Assembly (NCBI GenBank): GCA_947178115.1 | Contig: CAMWXF010000156.1 | Coordinates: forward strand, 1 to 5,373 | DNA from: an uncultured Lachnospiraceae bacterium | GTDB taxonomy: Bacteria > Bacillota > Clostridia > Lachnospirales > Lachnospiraceae | Length of the DNA stretch: 5,373 nucleotides | Reading direction: 5' to 3' | Shown: piece after piece, positions 1-5,373 of the stretch | Layout of the letters: each line of letters starts with the position of its first letter | Numbering within the stretch: position 1 is the first letter of the stretch | Notes under the pieces: model-generated | The model's input: the letters and a program-made list of their open reading frames with translations, nothing else | Database searches by the model: none | What the model was told of the DNA's origin: nothing | Position numbers and translations under genes: made by a program

Positions 1-11
1 TTGCTCCATTA

Positions 12-1187
12 TTATTTCAGATAACCGTTCGTATCGGAATAAATCTTATCACTGCACTCCTTCACTCTCGCGGAAGGTTGATAATCATAATCGTTAAACA
101 GGAACTGATGCAACCACTTAACATTGTCTTCCAGACTGACCGGAACGACACAGGAGCCTTTAGAACCGATCGTACCGGTCGCACGATTTGACTCCTGCGG
201 GAATCCCGCTTTATCAGCAATATAATAATTACCCACATTGCCCAACATTTCCACGATCTCCGCCAGATCCAGCGATGTGTATACCTCATCAAATACGGAG
301 TTAGCCGTCTCTGTCAGCACCGGAAGGGATGCCTTCTTCGCCTGATCCGCTACCGCCGAAAGAACCTCTCTCTGTCTCTCCGCACGCTTGAAATCGTCAC
401 CTGCCGTATAACGGATACGACAATAGCCTGTCGCCTGCAAACCGTCCAGGAGCTGATATCCCGTAGATGAAACCGGTGTATAGGAACGTTTCAGATCCTC
501 GGCGATACAGAGCTGATAGTTATTCAGGTGGTCAATCTCCGCATCATCCACATCGATATATACACCGCCAAGTGCATCTATAGTATCCGTGAGTCCTGCA
601 AAACCTACTGTGACGAAATCCGTGATATTCATATCCAGATTCATATTCAGCATGCTGATCGCCATCTCCGGACCGCCCTTTGCATAGGCCGCATTACATT
701 TATTGTACGAATCGTTACTCAAATTCAGATAAGTATCACGATATACCGATACAAGTTTACATTCTCCCGTATCCTGATTGATGGAAGCAATCATGATCGT
801 GTCGCTTCGTGTATTCTTCGTCAAAGCGCCGGACGTAGAATCCACACCGAACAGGGCAATATTCCGATAGCCCTTCATCGTAGTCTCCTCCGCCTTCTTG
901 ACCGTATCGTTGATGATGATATCGCCTTCATCTATCTTTACTTTACCGCTCGTCGTTGCCGACATAACGGCATAGAGGACAAACACGGCAACCACGAGGA
1001 TAATAATCTCTATCACAAAAATAATAATTCTTGTGCGCTGTTTCTTAGCCTGCTGCTTCTTAGAAGACTTCTTTCCGGAACCCTTCTTCCCTGCCGGACG
1101 TTTACCGCCGTTCTTGTTCCCGCTTCCGGAGGAAGATTTCTTTCTCGGACGTTCATCTTCATATTCATCTTCATAATACTTAGCCAT
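12..1187 (-). CDS. LCP (LytR-CpsA-Psr) family glycopolymer-peptidoglycan transferase, 391 aa
   Basis: Members of this family sit in the cytoplasmic membrane with the catalytic domain outside, and move undecaprenyl-pyrophosphate-linked glycopolymer (teichoic acid, capsule or similar) onto peptidoglycan. The protein has a charged low-complexity cytoplasmic head rich in Lys, Ser and Gly (residues 1-52), one membrane helix (about 53-76) and an extracellular LCP domain (about 105-285). Visible family signatures are RSDT (127-130), SVYRDTY (147-153), YNKCNAAYAKGG (161-172), GGVYIDVD (207-214), RIRY (257-260) and the Arg-rich DDFKRAERQREVL (264-276); R127, D129, R150, D151, R268 and R271 match the usual pyrophosphate and metal ligands. 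A tail of about 100 residues follows. The ATG is supported by AAGGGAG (1202-1196) eight bases upstream. Length and motifs are intact. It follows the sugar-transferase gene after 372 bases and probably has its own promoter. Family call is firm; the exact polymer is unknown. Confidence 0.95.
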   Translation of the reverse strand: MAKYYEDEYEDERPRKKSSSGSGNKNGGKRPAGKKGSGKKSSKKQQAKKQRTRIIIFVIEIIILVVAVFVLYAVMSATTSGKVKIDEGDIIINDTVKKAEETTMKGYRNIALFGVDSTSGALTKNTRSDTIMIASINQDTGECKLVSVYRDTYLNLSNDSYNKCNAAYAKGGPEMAISMLNMNLDMNITDFVTVGFAGLTDTIDALGGVYIDVDDAEIDHLNNYQLCIAEDLKRSYTPVSSTGYQLLDGLQATGYCRIRYTAGDDFKRAERQREVLSAVADQAKKASLPVLTETANSVFDEVYTSLDLAEIVEMLGNVGNYYIADKAGFPQESNRATGTIGSKGSCVVPVSLEDNVKWLHQFLFNDYDYQPSARVKECSDKIYSDTNGYLK

Positions 1188-1445
1188 ACGTCGTACTCCC
1201 TTAATTAAACATAGTCGTAAATAAGTTACTATTCACGGCTTCGCCGCTCATAGTAACATGATGCACACAAAATGCTCCAAAGTCGCATTTTGGCGCTACT
1301 ACCCTCGGGTTTTCTGTGACTTCCGCTTTGCTCCACTCACAAAAAACACCTCGCAGTGTAGCAGACCGTGAATAGTAACATAAATAATACCAACTTACAT
1401 TTTCTCATACAATAACATAAAAAGTCAAGCTGTAGCGTAAGCTCA
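1188..1445 (-). promoter_or_regulatory. Predicted long 5' leader of the LCP gene
   Basis: If transcription starts near 1445 from the promoter at 1479-1452, the LCP message carries a leader of roughly 257 nt. It holds the complete 155-bp repeat (1379-1225), then a short AT-rich stretch with the palindrome TTAATTAA (1201-1208), then the ribosome-binding site AAGGGAG (1202-1196). I see no tRNA-like fold, T-box or known riboswitch in it. No gene of credible length lies in the 1188-1559 gap. The leader is inferred from the promoter match and has not been shown. Confidence 0.4.
1225..1379. repeat. 155-bp MITE-like repeat, long copy
   Basis: The ends are perfect 14-bp inverted repeats: GTTACTATTCACGG at 1225-1238 and CCGTGAATAGTAAC at 1366-1379. 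The left end also folds on itself as an imperfect hairpin: GTTACTAT (1225-1232) pairs with ATAGTAAC (1250-1257), and inside it CGGC (1236-1239) pairs with GCCG (1243-1246), with a symmetric 3x3 internal loop and a 3-base apex. Further internal palindromes are CAAAATGC/GCATTTTG (1268-1275, 1285-1292) and an 11-bp arm with one mismatch (1309-1319 with 1337-1347). Flanks carry ATAA on both sides (1221-1224, 1380-1383), extendable to 7 of 8 matching bases (1217-1224, 1380-1387). No transposase is present, so it would be non-autonomous. A related short copy lies at 3073-3140 in the same orientation. AT-rich flanks make the duplication suggestive only. Confidence 0.85.
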
Positions 1446-1451
1446 ACTATG

Positions 1452-1479
1452 ATTATACTATATCTTGACATAATTGCAA
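1452..1479 (-). promoter_or_regulatory. Candidate sigma-A-type promoter for the LCP gene
   Basis: Read on the minus strand there is TTGCAA (1479-1474, 4 of 6 to consensus), a 16-base spacer, and a perfect TATAAT (1457-1452), in an AT-rich setting. It lies about 265 bases upstream of the LCP ATG with the 155-bp repeat in between. It suggests the LCP gene can be expressed apart from the sugar-transferase gene. Sequence match only. Confidence 0.55.
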
Positions 1480-1559
1480 CATAATCGGCATTTATTCCAT
1501 AAATCTTTCTATTTTCTTAAGAATCATGATCCCGATCAGCTTTTCAGATTATTATCCCA

Positions 1560-2969
1560 CTAGTAGGCATTTTTATTAATGAAGCCCTTAAAAATCGTCA
1601 GAAACATAATCTTAATATCAAAGGACATCGTCCAGTTTTCAATATAGAAAATATCGTACTCAATCCTGCGTTTGATGGAAGTATCACCACGGTAGCCGTT
1701 GATCTGCGCCCATCCGGTGAGGCCCGGTCTTACCTGATGTTTCACCATATAACGGGGAATTTCCTCCTTAAACTTCTCCACGAACTGCGGGCGCTCCGGT
1801 CTGGGACCTACCACACTCATGTCGCCTTTCAGTATATTAAAAAGCTGCGGAAGCTCATCTATGCTTGTCCTGCGCAGAAGTTTACCGACCTTCGTGACGC
1901 GCGGATCGTCCTTTGTCGTCCAGCCATGCTGTTCCGTAGACGGTTTCTGTACTTCCATGGTACGGAACTTATACATCTTAAAGGGTTTATTATGCAGGCC
2001 AATACGCTCCTGTTTGAAAATAATCGGCCCTCTGGAAGTGCACCCGATCGCAATTGCCGATATGATCATGATGGGAGACGACACCACAAGCCCGATTAAT
2101 GCCACGACCACATCCACCACACGCTTGGCGATCCAGTTGAGCGTATTCGTAAGCGGCACATATCGAATATTAATTACCGGAAGCCCCATCAGATCTTCCG
2201 TGTAAGGACGGCTCGGAAACATACTGTTATAATCCGGGATAAATTTGGTATGAACGCCCGATTTCTCGCAGATATCCACAATATGCTCCAGATTGTCGTA
2301 ATCCTTCAAAGACAGGGTGATGGCAATCTCGTCCAGCTTATTCTGCGGCAGTATATAAAGCAGGTTTTCGATCTTTCCCACTACCTTAACCCCTTTATAC
2401 AACGTGCCGCTGGGTACGCTGTCATCCAGTATGCCACGCACCACATATCCCCATTGGGGATTGGTGTTGATTCGGTTGATATACTCCTCCGCCGCGCGGG
2501 AATAGCCCACCAGCAGAATGTATTTCAGATTATAGCCTTTTTCACGGAAATATTGCAGCAATGCGCGGATCAGAGAACGCCCCAGCGTCGTAAGCAGAAT
2601 GTTGATGATAAAGTAATACGCCATCATGGCTCTGGAGAAGTGAATCTGCGACACCAGATACCACCCCGCCATCAACAGGATCATTCCTACTACATTCGCC
2701 TGAAAAATGTTGAGTATCTCATATTTATGAACCGTTGCACGCTTCGGCGTATACAGATTAAAATTATAATACAGCATCAGATAACCCGGCACGATCACAT
2801 AAAGCATCTTAAAATATGTAGTCATGGAAAGTACACCGACGGAAGCGTCGATGTCAGAAATGGGGCTAGCAAACCTGATATACCATGCCAGCATATAGGA
2901 AACCGTTATAATCACGGCATCCAGCACTACGTGCAGTCTGTTAAAATATTTCTGGTTATCTTTAATCAT
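1560..2969 (-). CDS. Undecaprenyl-phosphate hexose-1-phosphate transferase (large monotopic phosphoglycosyl transferase), 469 aa
   Basis: This is the priming enzyme of the WcaJ/WbaP/CpsE type: it transfers a sugar-1-phosphate, commonly glucose or galactose, from a UDP-sugar to undecaprenyl phosphate on the inner face of the membrane. The N-terminal half has about four membrane helices (near 13-30, 55-72, 88-106, 115-135) and a nucleotide-binding-like domain (about 148-262). A hydrophobic helix (about 284-308) leads into the catalytic core. There I see QERIG (320-324), KMYKFRTM (331-338), the block from T368 to E392 with the catalytic Asp-Glu pair D371-E372 in DELPQL and with GDMSVVGPRPE (382-392), then RPGLTGWAQINGYRG (414-428) and RRIEYDIFYIENW (434-446). 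Length is normal for the large form. The ATG has GAGG eight bases upstream. The gene is bracketed by two copies of one repeat and has a candidate promoter of its own. Sugar specificity cannot be read from sequence. Confidence 0.95.
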   Translation of the reverse strand: MIKDNQKYFNRLHVVLDAVIITVSYMLAWYIRFASPISDIDASVGVLSMTTYFKMLYVIVPGYLMLYYNFNLYTPKRATVHKYEILNIFQANVVGMILLMAGWYLVSQIHFSRAMMAYYFIINILLTTLGRSLIRALLQYFREKGYNLKYILLVGYSRAAEEYINRINTNPQWGYVVRGILDDSVPSGTLYKGVKVVGKIENLLYILPQNKLDEIAITLSLKDYDNLEHIVDICEKSGVHTKFIPDYNSMFPSRPYTEDLMGLPVINIRYVPLTNTLNWIAKRVVDVVVALIGLVVSSPIMIISAIAIGCTSRGPIIFKQERIGLHNKPFKMYKFRTMEVQKPSTEQHGWTTKDDPRVTKVGKLLRRTSIDELPQLFNILKGDMSVVGPRPERPQFVEKFKEEIPRYMVKHQVRPGLTGWAQINGYRGDTSIKRRIEYDIFYIENWTMSFDIKIMFLTIFKGFINKNAY

Positions 2970-3004
2970 ATTCTAAGCCTCGTGCCGGAAAGACTTTTCA
3001 TATT

Positions 3005-3033
3005 ATTGTACAATATTTCGATCAAAAACACAA
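3005..3033 (-). promoter_or_regulatory. Candidate promoter for the sugar-transferase gene, overlapping a 12-bp palindrome
   Basis: On the minus strand, TTGTGT (3033-3028, 3 of 6) and TACAAT (3010-3005, 5 of 6) are separated by 17 bases. A start near 2998 would give a leader of about 29 nt with GAGG ahead of the ATG at 2969. The -10 box lies within the perfect palindrome TATTGTACAATA (3004-3015), which could be an operator or chance in AT-rich DNA. The weak -35 keeps confidence moderate. Confidence 0.4.
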
Positions 3034-3072
3034 CCTACAGTTATCAGCCAGGCAAACAGCACCATATGTTGA

Positions 3073-3140
3073 GTTACTATTCACGGCTTCGACGCTCATA
3101 GTAGCATGATGCTCGCGAAATACTAACTATGAATAGTAAC
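3073..3140. repeat. 68-bp MITE-like repeat, internally deleted copy
   Basis: The ends are perfect inverted repeats, GTTACTATTCA (3073-3083) and TGAATAGTAAC (3130-3140), extendable to 12 bp with the adjacent A/T pair (3072, 3141). Positions 3072-3112 match 1224-1264 of the long copy at 39 of 41 bases (differences at 3092 and 3104), and weaker ungapped similarity continues to about 3124. The last 16 bases match the other end of the long copy at 13 of 16. The difference in length is 87 bp, so this reads as the same element with its middle lost. Orientation is the same as the long copy. No clean target-site duplication is visible; CATATGTTGA (3063-3072) and TATATTGA (3141-3148) are only loosely alike. 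It overlaps the 3' end of the glycosyltransferase gene at 3123-4085. Confidence 0.8.
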
Positions 3141-4085
3141 TATATTGACCCATAATTCCAGCTGCAAACGGATATAATTGCGCAGATTCTCCCTGTCATA
3201 GCGCACCCTGTGCTCCCTGCCTTCCCCGGATAGGCACAGCTTAATTCCCTTGTACAACCCTTTGCAGTAGACTCCGCCAAGTCCTTTCTTTGCAAAATAA
3301 GCAGCCTTCACCGCAAAACCTGCAAGAAGAAACGGCATATTCAACAGTAGCTGTAGGGGCGGCATATTCTTGTACGCCAGATATACACTGTTCTTTGCGG
3401 ACAGATCCACCTTAAATTCGTTATGCCGTGAACCGGAAACAGCGCTTCCCGCATGGTATACCACAGCCTCGGGAATATAGAGATTACGATATCCGTAGAT
3501 TCCGGCGCGATACCCCAGGTCAACGTCTTCCAGATAAGCAAAATGATTCTCATCAAAGTTGCCAATCTCCCGGAACAATTTTCTCCGATAGATCGCCGCA
3601 CAGCCGCAGGCCGCAAATATTCTGTATTTTCTCTGATATTCCTCCACCGGCTTGTCCTTGCCGCGGGCAAATGCCCACCCGAGAGCACAATAGAAATCTC
3701 CCGCGTCGTCAATCAGCTCCGGCGTATGCATATTTCTGATCTGTGCCGATCCGGAAAACACTTCCGGATGCCCTTCCATGGCCCGCTCCAATGCCCTGAC
3801 GAAACCTGCCTGCACTTCCGTGTCATTATTTAATAAAATAACATATGTTGTCTCACTTGCTTCTATGCCCTCATTGACCGCTTTGCAGAAGCCATAGTTC
3901 CGATCGAGGCTGATCAGTTCCACTTGGGGAAACTGCTGCACCGCTTCCCTGCTGCCGTCCGTGGATCCGTTATCTACCACAATAATCCGCGCCGGTTCTC
4001 CCGCCAAAGAACGCAGGCATTTCTCAATATAATCGATTCCGTTATAATTCGGAATCACGACAGTCGAACGTATCCTTTGTGCCAT
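3123..4085 (-). CDS. Family-2 glycosyltransferase, rhamnosyltransferase-like (COG1216 type), 320 aa
   Basis: The protein is a GT-A fold cytoplasmic enzyme that would add one sugar from a nucleotide donor to the lipid-linked repeat unit. Visible motifs are VIPNYNG (10-16), VVDNGSTDGS (36-45), the donor/metal site LLNNDTEV (84-91) with D88, the acceptor-region block AACGCAAIYRR (158-168), GNFDENHFAYLEDVDLGYR (175-193) with the probable base in E186-D187, and YHAGSAVSG (210-218). A hydrophobic stretch (about 246-264) may touch the membrane. I chose the ATG at 4085 because the GT fold starts straight after it and it leaves a 25-base gap to the upstream stop; the longer frame back to 4226 overlaps the upstream gene and its extra residues match nothing. 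Ribosome-binding signals are imperfect: AAAGGA sits far (15 bases) and GGAAG very close. The last five residues (VTIHS) and the TAG lie in the repeat at 3073-3140. Donor and linkage are unknown. Confidence 0.9.
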   Translation of the reverse strand: MAQRIRSTVVIPNYNGIDYIEKCLRSLAGEPARIIVVDNGSTDGSREAVQQFPQVELISLDRNYGFCKAVNEGIEASETTYVILLNNDTEVQAGFVRALERAMEGHPEVFSGSAQIRNMHTPELIDDAGDFYCALGWAFARGKDKPVEEYQRKYRIFAACGCAAIYRRKLFREIGNFDENHFAYLEDVDLGYRAGIYGYRNLYIPEAVVYHAGSAVSGSRHNEFKVDLSAKNSVYLAYKNMPPLQLLLNMPFLLAGFAVKAAYFAKKGLGGVYCKGLYKGIKLCLSGEGREHRVRYDRENLRNYIRLQLELWVNIVTIHS

Positions 4086-4110
4086 ATCTTCCGCACCATA
4101 TCCTTTCCGC

Positions 4111-5373
4111 TTATGCCCGTTTATTCCTGCGCACTGTAATCTGCGGATCCCATAATACGCGGTATCCCAGACTTGTCGCTGCTCTTCCCAATTCCATACC
4201 CAGTTTACGATATCCCGCCTCATCACAAATCAGCCGGGACACATCTGTGATCCGCACCACAGCGCTTACGCCGCCCGCCTTGCAGCGAATCGTTCTCTCT
4301 TCATACGAGAGCCCCGTAATCTGTGTGAATATCTCCCGCAGCTCCGGTCTGATCTGCATACACCGCGGATCAACCGCCGCCACATCCTGCTTCAGTGACG
4401 CCCGATGTGTGGAACCCCCGCTATATTCCTTATGCAGTCCCTTATAGAGACAGCTGCCTTCATCATCCATCGCACCGCCGCATATCCTGCCATGGGAATC
4501 CAAGATCCTGCCGCCCACGATGCCGATGTCCTTCCTGACCGTCAGGATATCCGGCAGATAAGTAATGTCATAGAAACCAAGGTGCAGGCCGTGTCCGACC
4601 AGAACATGCCATCCCCGCCGATTACAGAAATCCGCAAGCGCCGCTTTGCCCGCTTCATAGGCGTATGATTTGCTGGCCGTATTCGCCGCCGTGGAATCTG
4701 CGTGACAGCGCCAGTGATACAAGACCTTCGGTATGTGAATCACCTGTTTATTCAAGTCACCACGCATATTCGGGCCGTACAACCGGTCTATCACCCGAAG
4801 TACCAGATCATAATCCTGCGCACCATCGAATTCCCTGCGCAGTTGCAGACTTTTCATGAGTTTTGCTTCCACCGCCATAAAATGACATATATAATTATTG
4901 GATAAAATTAAATCCAAATTCAATTTATGCTTTTTGTGAGGAGTCAAATAACTCTTGTTATCACTTTCATACTTGTCTTCATCTGTGTAGAGAAGCGCCG
5001 GTGTCACGCCTTGCTGCTTTGCATACCGGATTTCTTTTACCATATAATACAGGGCATCGGGAGCCAGCAGATCGTCGTGATCAAGCAACGCAATATAGTC
5101 CCCTGCCGCCTGCTCAATGCCTGCATTTGTGTTATCGGATATACCCTTATTTTCTGTCAGACGGCTATATCTGATACGCTTCTCTCCGGCAGTATCTGTA
5201 ATATCTCTCACCGTCTTCTTCACGGTATCGCTGCTTCCCGCATCCACTATAATTAATTCCCATCCGGGATAGCTCTGCCTGCACACGGAATCTATCATCT
5301 CCCGCAGAAAACGCTCCTCGGTCTCATAAGCCGGCACCACAATACTGAACAGTTCGGAATAGTCCGCCGTCTC
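4111..5373 (-). CDS. Family-2 glycosyltransferase with degenerate C-terminal second domain, 5' end outside window
   Basis: The frame is open to the window edge (420 residues visible, numbered from the edge), and residues ETADYSELFS precede the first strand of the fold, so the real start lies upstream; a GTG at 5340 sits inside the conserved IVVPAY strand and is not the start. The GT-A domain shows IVVPAYETEE (11-20), LREMIDSVCRQSYPGWELIIVD (23-44 region), the metal site ALLDHDDLLAPDAL (95-108), LLYTDEDKY (127-135), the QDYDLVLR segment (186-193) and YHWRCHADSTA (219-229). The rest (about 255-420) resembles the back half of the second GT domain of two-domain relatives: DIGIVGGRILDSHGRICGG (282-300), SLKQDVAAVDPRCM (326-339) and LGYRVLWDP (402-410), but no second nucleotide-binding core is present. 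It is the first gene of the visible operon, ending 25 bases before the next start. Glycosyltransferase assignment is firm; substrate is unknown. Confidence 0.9.
   Translation of the reverse strand, partial: ETADYSELFSIVVPAYETEERFLREMIDSVCRQSYPGWELIIVDAGSSDTVKKTVRDITDTAGEKRIRYSRLTENKGISDNTNAGIEQAAGDYIALLDHDDLLAPDALYYMVKEIRYAKQQGVTPALLYTDEDKYESDNKSYLTPHKKHKLNLDLILSNNYICHFMAVEAKLMKSLQLRREFDGAQDYDLVLRVIDRLYGPNMRGDLNKQVIHIPKVLYHWRCHADSTAANTASKSYAYEAGKAALADFCNRRGWHVLVGHGLHLGFYDITYLPDILTVRKDIGIVGGRILDSHGRICGGAMDDEGSCLYKGLHKEYSGGSTHRASLKQDVAAVDPRCMQIRPELREIFTQITGLSYEERTIRCKAGGVSAVVRITDVSRLICDEAGYRKLGMELGRAATSLGYRVLWDPQITVRRNKRA

Noticed and set aside
528..1208. Long plus-strand reading frame (226 codons) opposite the LCP gene
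   Set aside because: It is antisense to a protein with full LCP motifs, has biased, His/Ile/Arg-rich composition and resembles no family; it is a shadow of the real gene.
1332..1408. Short minus-strand frame beginning MRKCKLVLFML, lipoprotein- or leader-like
   Set aside because: Only 23 codons, no ribosome-binding site before the ATG, and half of it is repeat sequence.
1419..1446. Hairpin TTGAGCT/AGCTTGA followed by five T on the minus strand, as a terminator
   Set aside because: The stem is seven pairs with two G-U wobbles and an 8-base loop, and it would lie right at the predicted LCP transcription start; too weak to call.
1465..1470. Consensus TTGACA on the plus strand
   Set aside because: No acceptable -10 lies 16-18 bases downstream and there is no plus-strand gene for it to serve.
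1503..1536. Minus-strand peptide MILKKIERFME after the sugar-transferase stop
   Set aside because: Eleven codons with no ribosome-binding site or family likeness; not supportable as a gene.
2250..3101. Plus-strand reading frame of 283 codons opposite the sugar-transferase gene
   Set aside because: It is antisense to a well-supported gene, rich in His, Gln and Ile, with no recognisable domain, and it runs into the repeat at 3073.
4086..4226. 47-codon N-terminal extension of the smaller glycosyltransferase
   Set aside because: It overlaps the end of the upstream glycosyltransferase gene by over 100 bases and adds residues unlike any GT start; the ATG at 4085 sits directly before the fold.
1..5373. 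tRNA, rRNA, CRISPR array, transposase, integrase or toxin-antitoxin genes
   Set aside because: I looked for them on both strands and saw none; the only repeated structure is the pair of palindromic elements.

Overview
The window is the tail end of a cell-surface polysaccharide locus from a Gram-positive bacterium. The likely source is a Firmicute of the class Clostridia, family Lachnospiraceae or close. That placement is an inference from the LytR-CpsA-Psr (LCP) protein, the style of the glycosyltransferases and the mid-GC, AGGAGG-type genes; no marker gene is present to settle it. All four recognisable genes lie on the minus strand, so the biological reading order runs from the right edge (5373) to the left edge (1).

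In transcription order the layout is as follows. (1) 5373-4111: a family-2 glycosyltransferase whose first codons lie outside the window. (2) 4085-3123: a second, smaller family-2 glycosyltransferase of the rhamnosyltransferase-like (COG1216) type, 25 bases downstream and clearly in the same operon. (3) 3140-3073: a short copy of an intergenic repeat with 11-12 bp inverted ends, which supplies the last codons and the stop of the preceding gene. (4) 3033-3005: a candidate promoter. (5) 2969-1560: a full-length polyprenyl-phosphate hexose-1-phosphate transferase, the enzyme type that starts lipid-linked repeat-unit synthesis. (6) 1559-1188: a 372-base gap with a good promoter and a 155-bp copy of the same repeat. 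(7) 1187-12: an LCP-family membrane protein, the enzyme type that attaches finished glycopolymer to peptidoglycan.

Together these genes cover the start, extension and cell-wall attachment of an exported glycopolymer: the phosphoglycosyl transferase loads the first sugar phosphate on undecaprenyl phosphate, the two glycosyltransferases add sugars in the cytoplasm, and the LCP protein probably ligates the polymer to the wall. Flippase, polymerase and nucleotide-sugar genes are not in the window.

The least ordinary feature is the repeat pair. Two copies in the same orientation bracket the phosphoglycosyl transferase gene. The long copy has 14-bp perfect terminal inverted repeats, an internal 33-nt hairpin at one end, and AT-rich flanking direct repeats that look like a target-site duplication. 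The short copy looks like an internally deleted derivative (about 87 bp missing). This fits a non-autonomous miniature element (MITE-like) that has shaped gene ends and leaders here. Whether it is already catalogued cannot be told from the sequence alone.
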